Assembly (NCBI GenBank): GCA_015501075.1
Contig: JADNYJ010000097.1
Coordinates: 1-64,000 of the forward strand
From: Gymnopilus junonius
Taxonomy: Eukaryota; Basidiomycota; Agaricomycetes; Agaricales; Galerinaceae
Reading direction: 5' to 3'
Length of the DNA stretch: 64,000 bases
Positions 36,782-49,895 of this stretch are shown here, one piece after another. Every line of letters begins with the position of its first letter. Position 1 is the first letter of the stretch. The notes below the pieces were generated by a model. That model did no database searches and had not been told where the DNA came from. It was given only the letters and a program-made list of their open reading frames with translations. A program made the translations under genes and the position numbers.

Positions 36782-37963
36782 CTAATTGTTGTTTATGGTG
36801 GACTTGATGTCCAGTTTGAATTCAAATCGACGCTCGCTGGAGGGATCCGCCCTCGCCGGCGCGCCGTCCACCAACTTCCAAATATCACGTTCAATGAACA
36901 AAACATCCCCATTCCTCTTGACAAGTAGGACCGTGGACAGGCGAGTCCCATAATATCCTGGGTTTTCACCCCTTGAACCTTCTAATATTATCGGTACGGG
37001 CGTGACTTGAACAGTGTTTCGCAGTTCTGAACGTTGCAGGATCGCCTCTGGTGGATGCCATCTTCTCGGAGAAACCTCAGTATGTCAGAATATTCTCATA
37101 GGTGTAATCTCGGGTAGAGATATCTTATAGCAGAGAAAAGTACCCACGCAAGTAGTTTGAACAAACGATCTGTGAGCTCGGACTCTGTGTCGTTTGGGGT
37201 TAGAGTTTGGAGGATGGCCTCGAACTCCTTAGTAGCATGCTGTACTTTAAGCCAGAGCTCGGCACCTGCTCCATCAATGCCATTCGAAAGACCCCCACAG
37301 GAAACTTCGTCAGGTCGGAGTGGACGGGACGTAAGAGTGCCTCCTCCCCCATGGTTTGTCACATAGAGAGAATCGTATTTAATGGTATTGTCGGGGGCGA
37401 GTGTGGGTGCCAAGAGGAAAAGATTAAAACCTGCAAACTTCCCATCCATTGGTATTATCTTTCCGATTTCATCCAAAGGTCGGGGTGAATCGGACTGCAG
37501 GAAAGATGAAACCAAGGAGCCCCTAGACGTATTGTATTTCTTCACAGGTTCAGTTATATTAGTCCTATACGCATTCAGAGTGTGATCATCCAGCGGGTTT
37601 GGAGGAGAGCGACCAATATGGGATAGCTTACAACAAGGAAACTCTCCCGGACCGATTGATGCCAAACCATGATCCTCCAGCCTGTACATCGCGACCTGAT
37701 AAGATTTGGCCAGGGCTGTTTGCATTGACCTCATCGCCAAATGAATGAAAATGGGCATCCTGTGTCGGCCTAACTAAATATTCATCGCGGTTGGTGCACA
37801 GGATCCTATTGAATCAGATCGAATGTATTTTAGCATCCAAATAGTACCGTTTCTGGGACATCGGGTGGCGTATTATAGCATCCCAAAATGCAAAGCCGGT
37901 TAAATGAAAGGGAACGCACAATGCGTATTCTGGATGCTCCAACGTCCAGATTCCTATACACAT
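36782..37963 (-). CDS. TANGO2: TANGO2-like NRDE family protein
   Basis: The start MCIGIWTLEHPEYAL at 37963 is split by an intron from ILCTNRDEYLVRPT, which carries the diagnostic NRDE motif. Then come SGRDVQAGGSWFGINRSG, TNITEP, SRGSLVSSFLQSD, FAGFNLFLLAP, LSNGIDGAGA, YGTRLSTVLLV and FIERDIWKL, before a TAG at 36782. This order is that of TANGO2 (Ser/Thr-rich protein T10), implicated in Golgi organisation and lipid/haem handling in animals; its role in fungi is poorly known. The start was chosen because MC at the N-terminus is conserved in the family and the intron restores the NRDE frame. It shares a 462-bp divergent intergenic region with ARP6. Confidence 0.9.
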
Positions 37964-38425
37964 ATCCTGAGGTAAAAATAATTCGAGGGGAACAAGAACA
38001 GGCGGCCACTAAGGAGCGAGAATCCGTATGGACAATATTCCGAGGTGCAGGAGGAAGACAAACTAGAGAGTTTGGCGCAAAATCCGTGGCTTTAGTTTGA
38101 TTAAAGTGAGAAAACGAGTAAGGCTCGCCATACGGAAGGCACCCCACGGCTACTTAGTGTATGAGCGAAGGACGGGGGCGTATCGATTCAACAGTTTTCC
38201 TTTCGCGAAGGAGTAGCACGCTGTTAGGGCAGAGGAAGCAGCAGAAGTAAGTGTCAAAGAAGCAGAAGACTGGCTGATCCTGAAGTAGGCGCAGAGTTCT
38301 GGAACCGTAGACGACCGTAGAGAGTCAAGAATAGACTCAATTTCCCTGATAAAAAAGTATTCCCACGGCCATTCACTCAGGCACACCTCTTTCTCTGCAC
38401 CCGACCACCATCGCCATCAGTGTTC
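37964..38425. promoter_or_regulatory. Divergent intergenic region, TANGO2-like / ARP6
   Basis: The two start codons face away from each other across 462 bp, so both promoters must lie here. A C/A-rich leader (CCGACCACCATCGCCATCAG) precedes the ARP6 ATG. No named element was recognised. Confidence 0.6.
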
Positions 38426-40310
38426 ATGGCTAAGCAAGTGATCGTTCTCGACAACGGCGCCTCTGCGATCAAGGTTGGCATCGCAAGGAAGGATCCAGAA
38501 CCAAGGTAGGACAGCGTCACGCGTTCTCAGACACGCCATCTCTTCTTAGCCACACGCTCTCCAGAATTATCCCAAATGCCGTCGTACGGTCCAAAGGGGA
38601 CAAGATGACATATTTTGGACACGAGATAGCACGCTGCAAGGATTATTCATCTCTGCACTACCGTCTCCCCTTCGAGAAGGTCTGAGAGCTGGCAGAACTA
38701 TTTTCAGTTGATTCATTCATTTCAACTAGGGCTATCTTGTCGACTGGGATGCCCAAAAAGCTGTCTGGGATGGCATATTTTCAGACGAAGTCCTTGGGGT
38801 AAAATTTTCTCGTCGGAAGCGCTTTCTTATGGTATTGAAATAGCTGCGGATTAGGTCGACACTACACAATCCTCTCTGCTGATCACGGAGCCATACTTCA
38901 ATCTACCTAATATACAAGACACCTATGATCAGCTGATATTTGAGGAGTACGAATTCGACTCCTACTATCGTTGTGCCCGTATGTGATCAACAGGTGTCAT
39001 TCCCTAGTTTTTTGATTGAATCCATCTAGCTGCATCGCTTGTTCCATATGGGAACCTTTTCTCCCAGCCTGGCCTTCCACCACCTGACTGCGCCATCATA
39101 ATTGACTCAGGATTTAGCTTCACCCATGTTGTCCCTATGATCGACGGTAAAGTTGTCTGGAACGCAGTCAAGAGGTGATTCTCATTTAACTTTCACAGCA
39201 AACTTCGTTCCTAACCTACGTGCGACAGGCTCGACGTTGGCGGGAAGTTACTTACCAATCAACTTAAAGAGTTGGTTTCCTTTCGTCAATGGAACATGAT
39301 GGACGAAACCTACATTATGAACCAAGTTAAAGAAACGTGTTGTTATGTATCTACGGATTTCAAGCGTGACTCAGAAATCTGTCGGTAAGCATCTTTATGC
39401 TCAGTCCCTTATTTCGTTCTACAATGTACAAAATTTAACGTCCCCAGACAGAATAGATCCGAAGCACAATCCTATCGTTCAGGAATATATCCTTCCCGAC
39501 TTGTCAACGAATCGGAAAGGACGTGTCCGCTTGCCGGACGATATCATCACCGAGACCGATCAAATTTTGGTCATGAATAACGAACGCTTCACAGTCCCGG
39601 AGCTTTTATTCAGGCCTGATGACATTGGTATGTAGGTCCATCCCTACTCAAATTGATTAACTATACATGTATTACTACAGGAATAGACCAAGCCGGTCTT
39701 CCTTTTACTATTGCCCATTGTATATCACTTCTTCCCAGCGATCTACAAGGCATGTTCTGGGCTAATATTGGTTTGATTGGAGGAAATACCAAGTTTATTG
39801 GTTTCCGCGATCGACTGTGAGCATCATTACGGGTCGCACATCCTAGTATCTGACCTTCTTTAACAGACTATCTGAGTTACGAACATTAGCACCAGTCGAT
39901 TGTGAAGTGGTTATATGTGAATGCGACAAGTGCGTATTCTCTCGTAATCATGGATTCCACACAAAATGCCTTCGAATTTCTCTGACCGTCCTTACCGACT
40001 GCTTAGCCCGATCACAGAAGTATACGAATCAGCATACCAATTTGCTCTGCAAGCTAGCTTTGCTCAGCACGTCGTCACGCGGGCAGAGTATGCAGAAAGT
40101 GGAAGCAATGCTTCTCGTAGAAAATTCCGGGATTGGAAACCCCAGGAATCTGAGAAAGAGAAGATACGGGAAGCGTCGGCCAAGGTCAAAGGGAAACAGC
40201 AACAGCGCGAGGACGATCGTTCCCAGGCGCCTACGAAGCTGACCAGAACGAGAAGCACTAGAGCCGGCGCGGGAACAAGTTCCGCATCAACTACAACGCG
40301 CAGGCGATGA
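38426..40310 (+). CDS. ARP6: Actin-related protein 6
   Basis: ARP6 is a subunit of the SWR1 chromatin remodelling complex, which exchanges H2A.Z into nucleosomes. The protein starts [20 protein letters not shown], the actin-fold phosphate loop. It continues with [138 protein letters not shown] and RDW. All are ARP6 landmarks, joined by clean introns. After RDWKP the frame runs on for about 60 residues rich in Lys, Arg, Gln, Ser and Thr ([31 protein letters not shown]) before TGA at 40310. Most ARP6 proteins stop soon after RDW. No frame breaks. Confidence 0.95.
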
Positions 40311-42951
40311 CTGAATAATCTGACCTTAGCTTGATTTGTGGGGTATGCAACTCTGTGGGCCACATGTTCAATGCTATCTGCTTTTGTCCTTCGTATTTCC
40401 TCAAAATGCCAGCCCACTACTCGTACCTTTAGCTATGCTTTCACCTCTCTGTAAATGGAAGGAAAGGCACAAGAACAAAGGATGCAAAGATAGGACAGAA
40501 GCAATTGGCTTTGTCCACCCGCCGTACTATTGGACTGTCCATGTACCTTGGATTTTTTGCTTGGAGACTCGATGCCGAAGCCGTCAGGATCATAAAAAAA
40601 ATGTTGCTACTGAGCCTTCCGCCATCCGCTTTAATGGATATCAATGAACTCGGATTTAATTTACTTTTCTTCCTTCATTTGCTGTGACCGCATCAACTGG
40701 CACCGAGATGGTCAGACACCGAGGTGTTCCGAAATCGCTTGCACCATACGACTAAGGCCAAAGGGAGAAAGAATAGCAAATTAGCCTTCTGTGTGAATGG
40801 CGTCCTTGATTCGTAGGTTTCCAATTTGCAGTAGAAGGGTTTGTAGGGTTTGTGATTCTGATTGAACAGAGCTGTCTATTTTTTATTTTCTATTTTACTA
40901 ATGATTTTACTACTTGCCGGGCTTGTCCCAATTTGTTCGAGCTTTTCAAGCTGCCGTTGGCCACGGAAGAAGGAGGAGGTATCAATGGCTTACGCTACAA
41001 TTCGGAATTTGTCCTACACAAGGATCTAAAAGTAAACGAACGGTTCTGCGAAAGCCTTGCTTTCGCGTATGCTGCTCGCTGTGGTTCTGACTTAAGGCAC
41101 AAATTATTTAACTTTCGATAGATGCGATCGAGCAGTATCATGCCTAAGTCCTGCAAGCAAGAGCCTTCCTGTGTTGTATAACGCATTCGCAGCTCAAGGT
41201 CTGAGATTATTATCACTTGTGCTTGGCGAATTGACTCTGTCCTCGTCTAGAAGAAGCACACGTACAGAAACCTCTGATATATGAAAGGTACCCATATTCT
41301 TTTCGATGCTATTAGAAGTAAGAAAGACAAAATCGAACAGATACTCATCACCCACTGTTTGACTCCAGAAATAACCATGCGCTCAAAATTTAAACCCGAA
41401 GTCGACGTAGGTTACCTGACGTTCGAGCTCGCTGTCTGACGCTGGCTTCAATTCAATGACGGCATTCAAATAATGTATTGGATCGTACATGGCTATGGAA
41501 GACTTGTAGCAATCGAGTACAGAGACGTCAACTTGTGAACTATAAACTACTACCAAAAAAGCAGATCGCTCCTACAGCAACAAATCTGAGCTCGATGCAA
41601 CAGATAGGCATTCCGCCAGGGAGCTCGAGCTCCGTGCAAGGTCAAAGGAAGCTATCTGCGCATGAAGTATTTCTTGATCACCGCTTTCACTGTCGTAAGT
41701 TCACCGTCCTCAACCATCTGAGTCAGGTCTAGGGTGATGCCGGAACCTGGAGCGAAAAGTGCAATTCCTTATACCATAGGACGCCGAGGGAATAGCCGGT
41801 ATGTAATTTGACAAAGTTTTCCAAGTTCTGCGTGGTCCTGATTAGTCATTTAGTTCAACAAGTCCGAAAACCTTAATAGGTTGACATCGTTGAGGCGTCG
41901 ATTGCCGGTCATGCAATCCCTTTCCTGTGAAGGTAAACAACCGCTTTTAGTAGGTCCTTTGTGGATCGAGCCTAGTCGGAACCCAAAGTGACTTTCGTGA
42001 CAAAGAGTATGTACGGACTCGGAGTCTTGAATGTCCGTAGCAGCTTTGTCGGGCCCTAGATCCCAGTGGATCCCAAGGGAAGTCAAACGAGCACATTCCA
42101 CCCAAAATTACCCAGACAGTTCGGCTGATGATAAATGCATGTCCCCAGATCTAGCGCCTATCTTCTGGAGTGTAGGGTGGTCCCCATATTAGATAAAGAC
42201 GTCGCGGCGTCTTGAGATCAGATATAGTTCATTGCAAGTTCGTCGTGGAGAACAGCGAAATGTATTACTCCCGAGAGATCTGCCTCCCAGGCATGCGCAA
42301 TATGGAAAATCAAAAGACAGGTAGAATGACGGACATTTTGTCAGCCATAGATCTGAAGTAGCCCAGATGTTATCCAGTACGGAGAGAAGTTGTTACGGTT
42401 GCAATGCAATCCAGAGATCGGCCCCTTCATAGCAGAATTCGATCCAGGAGAGAAATTCTATCAGAACTTTTAATTTTGTTGCTAGTGCAATGTCTGAACG
42501 CGCGAGAAAAGATATGGTACAAGTAAAGAGAATGATGCCCGCCTAGCTTGTAACGGTATAATTAGAGCCGGCCCGTCTTGTAAGACTCTACATAGCTCTG
42601 ATGAGGTGTCAGCAAAAGGGTTCAGAACACCATGACGATATGTTTTCCCTTCTGCCGATTAAGAACATTGGTGAACGCGTGAAACGGAGCCGCCACTGGG
42701 AAATGTTTTTGCGTTCGGAGTCATAGTGCCTATACTTACCATATGACGGCCCGCGGCACGAAGCACAAAGCACAATCGAGAGTAAGTTCGTAAATTTCAT
42801 CGATGACATGAAGAGTACTCGTGAAGAAAAAACGATATTGTAAGAGCATACCGATTGCAGGCAATACGATGAAGGGAATAGGCGATGAAACTATAAAACA
42901 AATGTGGGGTTCAGATGATAACACCAAAGTCCGGTCCCAAGATTCGAATCG
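40311..42951. other. Gene-poor 2.6 kb stretch
   Basis: No supported gene, RNA or obvious repeat. Short frames occur on both strands but lack family resemblance and splice structure. It holds the 3' flanks of ARP6 (+) and the importin gene (-). Confidence 0.5.
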
Positions 42952-45900
42952 TTAGGATTGAGGGACCTGTTCCTGTTCGGCTATCCGCATCACTTCCATG
43001 AGCAGCGTCTGAAGCTCATGTCAAGCGCTGTCGTGGCTGCCTGGTAACTCGGGGCGTTTTGCATTTGGAAGGCTAAGCGAAGTGAGGTGAGCATCGCGGC
43101 CGACAAGCTGCCCAGGGTTAAGTTGTCAAGCGGGAAACTCACTGGTTAAAGCTGATTTAAACGAAACATAAGGGTTAATGTTTTCCAGTGGACTTATGTA
43201 GCCGAGCTCCTCATCAATATCTTCATCATCGTCTTCGTCTTCGTCTTCCTCCTGCTCATCGGCATTCACGTTGCTTTCTGATTTTTCTCGAAGTCGCGCA
43301 CCCTGAAAATGATTGAAACATTAGAATGTGAAAGCATGGGAAATAATTCATTAAAAATATACCTCTCTAGCAAGCATTTCCATGTAAGCTGAATCTTCAT
43401 CCCACACATCCTCTGTTTAGTCGGATCGGTGAGCCGGAAGCGAAAAGACAGAATGAAGATGAACTTGGCATACCATCGTCTTCGGCCAGGTTCAACGACT
43501 GATATTCAGTTTCTTCTTCCTCATCAGACTCCTCCTGAAGAAGTGTTTCAAGTCTTCTGCGGTCTAACATTATGAAAGACATGAGATTTCCTCAACATCC
43601 GGCGGAGAAGAGATAAAGGTGAAACGAACCTTCGATTGCTTTAGGTAGAGCCTTGAAAATTTTCAATGCGCCGCCCACGATACCCGGCCAGCCATCCCGC
43701 AAAGACTCAGGAACAGCGTCCGGTGCCATTTCCATAAGAGAACAGAGCGCCAAAAGACTGAGCTTCTTGTCATGCACGCGAGGCAGGCGTTTTTCATTGT
43801 TGATAGCCACAAACCAACGCTCAAAGAAGGTACGAGCCATGCCAGCTTGATGAACTTCCATCAGGTGCAATGCAGCACCAGGGTTGTAAAGAACTGCATT
43901 GATGAGCACCTCCAAGTTGGCGAGGCGCAGAGAGGGAGTTTCAGTATTGTCAAGAAGATTGAGAGCTGTGACGACAATGGGTTGCAGGAACTATCGGAAG
44001 ACAATAAACATTTGGTAAGCAACCATTAAAGGATGAAACCTCACCTCGTCCATAGAACCCCGCAGATTAAGTAAAAGAGACTCAGCAAGTTTGGATCCAT
44101 TAACACGATCATTCTCTCCTAGATGCTCATTCGTGATAGACGTTGTGTAAATATCAACCAGCATCTGTTTATAATCCGATCGGGACTTGATCACATCGGT
44201 GCCGTAGGAAAGGAAATTGTCGAGGGAAGGTAACATCTCTGTGGCAGGTGGACGATCATCAATAATCGGGTCAATCACGGCTTGACGGAAGATCGGTGAT
44301 CGACATTGAACACCTTACCTTCAAGGAAATCAATTGCATCGGTCTTGAAGAGCTTGTAGGTTAACTCGAGGACAGGCCACATTGAAGGAGATATCGCCTT
44401 AAGCTTGTACGTCAAGCTATCAACCAACTCGTACATGTTGTCAAAGAGGTCAAGGAGCCTGAGATCGAGAGAGAACACAATGATGGGAACGACGATCTCT
44501 TGAATTTGGGAGAGGATTTCTGGAGAGCTGTCGACGGAAGAGATAATCTAGGCATGCATATTATCATCAACATACTTGAACGCGATATGCCACTGAGAAT
44601 AGTGAGCCTTACAGTGCTGATCGTCTTCGCAACACCCATGGCAGTAAATGTTTTGTCATCGTCAACATCGGTGAGTATAGCATCCAAATCAACGCTGTCC
44701 TCAACTTGATCATGAACCAAGCTCTCTTTCGCAAGGCGCATATACGACTCGCACTAGATTGTCCAAACCAAACATGAACCCATCAGTCCCAAAAAAGATC
44801 AGAGGATAACTGATTACTCACCAAGCGAGCCGTGAGCACAGCAGCGACTGGCAGCAGCTCAGTCTGGAACTGATCGACCATCACCTCCATGCTACTGTTG
44901 AGAATGTCCAAGTCCGTCTCATCGGACATCTTGAGCAGATCTATTGTTCCATTTTGTTCATGGTCATGTTTACATCCACGGCGTTCACGTCGACATCCGC
45001 GTTGTTTAGCATTCACAAGTAAGTTTCATTTGAATTCGGGCGGCCAAATCGGAGTTCAGGTTCATCATGAGAGTCGAACATTGATAGTTAAAAGTTGGGA
45101 TACCGGCCGGTAGAAGAATGTGGGGCACAAAGTATAAACCGACAGCAAGCAACGGACGGCAAGCGGCAGGACGGGCAGAGGCAGATGACAAGATTGAAAT
45201 GGGGGAAGGGAAAGCAGAAGAGAATATACTGGTCAGATCTGTGGGATAATGCTAAGAATAAAAATAAAAATGTCACAGTACCTTGAATGACCTTGCCAAC
45301 CTGGGGTGCAACAGAGGTACGAACTACAACAAAAATGAATCAATATCAGTCAAGGTTCAAACATAATCAGGCACCTCTCCCCAAGACAAGACGAGACCCA
45401 AGTAGATAATAACATAAAGCATATCCAGCGCCAGCCCTCGAACTTCTCGGACAATGAATAATTCACACATACCTGACTCATACGCGACGATCATCTCTGT
45501 CAGTGCCAGCGCAGCCTGGACCTTGACAGGGAATTGTTCGTCATCCAAAGCACGGAAGACGGCTTGGAAGTGTTTGCTGAGGATTTCTTCAGAGGACCAG
45601 ACGAGGCCTTGTTTGGTTACTGTGCCCAGGATTTCGAGAGCCTACAATAGGATCAATTAGTACCGGTGACGATGATAGGAGATAGAAAAGACGCACGATA
45701 GCTCTCAAGAAAGGCTCTGGACTCTCCAGCTCCGGACTAACATACTGCAACATGAACTGCTCCATATTGCCCTTCACCTCGGGGTGCTTCATCATCTGCC
45801 TTCCAAGCGCAGCAGTCATATTCAGCGCACCAAACCTCTGCTCGGGTGGCCCATGTGCGCGCAGAATGGAGTTGATGAACCCAAGGATTGGGAGGAAGGT

Positions 45901-47619
45901 CGCTTTGGTTCGGTTTCCTGCTAGAGAGAGCAGGAAGGTCGTGGCAGCAGCCACTGGCGTTGTGAATGTTTCATATTCGTCTGTTGTTGGAACGAGAGAA
46001 GTTAGTCAAATTGATGAAGGGCTGGTTGAGAGAGGACTGACCAAGAGAAACACGGACGTAATCGATAGGATCGTTCTCCCACAATGCCCGCTTTTGCTCA
46101 GTGAAAGAAAGCTGAGGGAACACGAAATTCGACACGAGCTTGTCAAAGTGGGGCTTAAGCAGAACCCAGGTCGATTTGGGCTTGACGCTAGAAATGGACG
46201 ATAATCAGCCAGACGAATAGAAGAATAGAAGAAATGAACGTACCATTCAGTGAAGAACTGGAAAATCTGGTACTGGCACTTGCTGGAAAGCCATTCTTGA
46301 TTTGAGATGAACAATTCGACTTGTTGGAAGTATATCTTCAAGATCTCGGGGGCGAAAGCGGTAGTGAAGTGCTTTGCGAATCCGAGGTATTCGGCTTGGA
46401 GAGTAGAAGGCATCTGAGATGGGTTTCCATATCTAAAGACGGTATGTGTCAGGCCCAAGCAAATAAAGGAGGGACAAGGATGCATACCGGTGGAACAACC
46501 TCCCCAGAACGGCATAAGCCCACTTTTTGGCCTTCCACCATTCACATTTCTCTCTCTCCTCCACATCCTCAGGCACTGCCTCCTTGGGTAGTCGGAGGTT
46601 GACCACAGAGAACAAGAGCTGACCCCATGGAACGAGACTTTCCGCACTTTGCTGGTGCTTGCTGAGGTTGATGATGATTGTTGTTCGGTAAGCTTTGAGG
46701 ATAAGATGGAGCATGGTGGGGATCTCCTGCGACGCGCTTGGGGGCTGTTGCATCATCTGTGTGGCAATGGAAACGAGGGTAGGGAAAAGTTCCTCAATGA
46801 GGGACGGGAGGGAGTCGTTTTTCTGGCGGAACCTTTCGAAAGGGAAACATCAGGAAATTTTTGGTATATTGGATGTGAAACCATACCTGAAAGCCCTGAC
46901 AGCTTCCACAGTGGCGACGCAGCCAGCGTGAACTTCTCTTACATTATTGCTGGTAAGCAGATGCTTGATCTCGCGACCCAAGTTAGGCCATCTAACTGGG
47001 AAATCATGGGCAACAATCGACTTGAGCGTGTTGGCCAACTGCACCGAGATACTCCTTGAAGGAGAAGCAGCAAGGAGAGGAAGCACATTGATACGGAGAG
47101 CCTCGCGCTCAGAGGCACTAATGACAACTTGGTCGGGTCTTCTCGACACTTCGAGAGAGTAAGAGCTGTGTACGCGATTCTTGAGCCAAACGGAACACGC
47201 TTGGCGAGTTGCACTATATAGATGAAAAGAAAAGGTGGGATATTAGGTGGATGAGAAGAAAAGATGAACAAAAACGCGTCAGACACGCACAGATCGACGT
47301 TATCAGCGGCGATGATTCGGAGAATGGCAGCGATCATGCCCTCCTGGTTGCCAATCTACAATCGGGCAACAAAATAGAAACCCAGGTTAGATTTCAGATT
47401 TCACAGATGTTCTTCTCTTGCACGGCCACCCAAACAGCCACTCTCTTCTTTCGACTTGAGGCGTTGGGAGAAGCCCCGATTCGAGTGGATTGTGGGTGGC
47501 GCCACATGAAACAGAACGGAGTCGCTCACCTTGCGGATTTCGAGTTCAGCAGCTTTGCGAACATTGGGATCTGGGTTGTATGTCGTGGCGAAGAGCTGAG
47601 ATAAAGTTTGGAGGTCCAT
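42952..47619 (-). CDS. NMD5: Importin beta-family karyopherin, importin-7/8 (Nmd5/Sxm1) type
   Basis: A roughly 1000-residue HEAT-repeat nuclear import receptor. It begins MDLQTLSQLFATTYNPDPNV, the N-terminal Ran-binding region, followed by IGNQEGMIAAILRIIAADNV, the diagnostic LATRQACSVWLKNRVHSSYS and LANTLKSIVAHDFPVRWPNL. Helical repeats continue through WWKAKKWAYAVLGRLFHRYG, AALALTEMIVAYES, DLLDLFDNMYELVDSL-like helices, MARTFFERWFVAINNE and ALCSLMEMAPDAVP. An acidic insert (DEQEEDEDEDDDEDIDEELG) precedes the C-terminus. At the end, ALDM runs into a stop at 42990, whereas shifting one base near 43017 gives ELQTLLMEVMRIAEQEQ and a stop at 42952. The N-terminal start is supported by an in-frame intron. 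Nmd5 and Sxm1 cannot be separated by eye. Confidence 0.9.
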
Positions 47620-49262
47620 TTCTCTTTTTTTTTTGCTTTTTACAACAACCTGGGGTGAAAGGAGAAAGAGAAAAGAGTAAGAAGTGTGATCGTTGACAAG
47701 TGTAATGCAACGTGCAATGCAACCGCAAGGGTGGGAGTGGGGGCCGAGAGAACGAACCTTATTCGTTGTGCCGGGGTATATATACAAAAACTAATCGATA
47801 AAGGGACCTTGAGGAAAAAGAAAGAAAGAGAAGGAGGACCTTGCGGATCAGGATAAAGAGATTGCCTATCCACATTGTCAATTTTTCTTCCCTATCCGGC
47901 CGTCACGTGTGGGTTCCTGAGACGCGTCGAATGTCGCCGCAGAGCGTGTTTTTCATCAATCAACACCTTTTTTCTTTGGCAGATCTATTCAACTTTTGAT
48001 TCCTCTGTATGCTATGATCCAGAGACGCGTACCGTCAAGCCCTTTCGGTCTGACACCAACTTCGTCAACCATCGGCAGCTTTACGTACCCGATAACCCAC
48101 CCTTCATTTACCCTGCAATGGCAACAATACCTCAACCACGGAAATGAAACAAAGCAGTGACGGCAGGTTCATCTCACAAGAAGCTAAATACTTGTTAATG
48201 ACGTTGCTCTGAACCCCACTTGTGGCAGTTCTCCCAGCCTCCAGGTTGAACCCATCCCACAAATAATAATAACGCACGTCATGAAATTCAATTGTAACTG
48301 GCTTGTCTGTTTGCCTCGACCCACCAGTTTTGTCAGTTCGGACAGGAATAATTTATTGGTGGCAGGGCACGTTGCAGAAACGTGCCCGGCTATTCCTGGT
48401 TTATCTGATAATTTACGCATGGTGGGTTTGGCTCTGACTGACACGGTCTTCATAAATCGAACATTGATTACTTTTGTGCCTCAGCTTCGAACTTCGACTT
48501 TACCGGGTCAACAAGTTTACATAGCACATGTGCGACAGAACGGAAAAAATAAAGCTCAATTCTGATATTTCGAGATATGACCGTGGTATGTTGGGGCATT
48601 TCATTGATTGCTTTCCAATTTGGCTGATTGCACAGATTTGTCGCTCATATACCTTGATTTATCTGTCGGATTGATACTTTAGAGTTGAAAGCCTCGCGGA
48701 AGGCAACTTTAGGCACTTTTTAATGTCTAGAATGAACTGGAGAAGGTCACCGTAATATTCTAGGCCAGGTATGTGGGTCTGTAGCGTCCATATATTTTCT
48801 CTGAAGCATTCATTTCGAATGTACCATGCTACCGTGGTCTTGTCAGATATCGATACCTCATCCCCACTATGGTTGTTTTCCTCCATTTACACTAGTAAGT
48901 CACCCAACGAGAACGACGCTTTTGAAATTCCCGATTCCTGCGGCACATGTGTATGTCATTTCCGAATCTCGTAATGCATGCTGTGCTAAAAACGATTTAC
49001 CCTCCGAAAATCAGACCTGATATTGGGTCGGAGAATCCTATTGCGATTTGGAAAGTGCCTACATCGACTCTTCCAAGTTTGGGGCCCATCTTGAAGAAAT
49101 GGAATGATGCTTCAATTCTCGAGCTGGCCACTCAAAACGTCAGACATGCTACAACACCCCCTCATGGCTACTACTTCCTCAGTGCCGTCTCCTATAAAGC
49201 TTAAATTAGAAATAACTCATGGGACTCTTACGAAGTCTGACTTTGTTGGCCTAGTAATTTGA
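47620..49262. other. Intergenic, nothing firmly recognised
   Basis: The promoter of the importin gene lies at the left, including a pyrimidine-rich run just upstream of its ATG. A short frame at 47875-48147 (+) looks protein-like at its end (YVPDNPPFIYPAMATIPQP) but has no intron or start context I trust. Confidence 0.5.
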
Positions 49263-49505
49263 TTGAGTCAGAGAGGGCATTGGCCTCTTCGAGACGAGTT
49301 ATACGAGTACGAACTCAGGATACCAGAGCGCTCTTTTATCCGACATTTTGAGATAACTAGTTGGACTAGGCATCCCACAAGCAAACGAATATTGTCACCC
49401 TCAATAGAACATCTTCAGCTCATATTCCGGCTAAAATTACGAGGTAGGACCACGGATATAATGCACTCTTCGATGCTGAAAGAAGGACAGCGAATGTTTG
49501 AATAA
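49263..49505 (+). pseudogene. F-box/LRR gene remnant
   Basis: The translated SIEHLQLIFRLKLRGR matches SSLEHLELIFRIRTLTAGR in the complete F-box gene 1.6 kb downstream. The preceding FIRHFEITSWTRHP parallels its LRHLTIAEWIRDD. The first part of a normal gene (F-box, LRR) is not visible upstream, so this looks like the truncated C-terminal piece of a paralogue from a tandem duplication. Confidence 0.45.
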
Positions 49506-49895
49506 AAAAGTCTCAATATGTGAGTAGGGTACTTTTACAAGGCTGGGGTAGATTTGCTTGTGCGGATTGAGTATAGAGCGACAATAATAAAATTAACGAT
49601 ACGAAGCGCTCTCAACCTGAGCCGTAACCTATAAATAGATTTTGGATGTGAGAGCAAGCGCTGGATATCAGCTCAAAAGTTCCTAAGATCTGACAACACG
49701 GTGCTCCACAGAATACTAAATGAAACAGGGAAATATGACAGAAATCATTTCCAAAAAAAGTCATAGCCTACTCGTCTGAGCTTGCACTCAGTCGAAGTTG
49801 AAGCTGTGAACTATAAATAATAGCTGCGCCGGCCCTATCCAGAAGTCTATCAATGATAGTTCCTTGACCTTTTCCACTTCGCAGAAACTCTCGTC

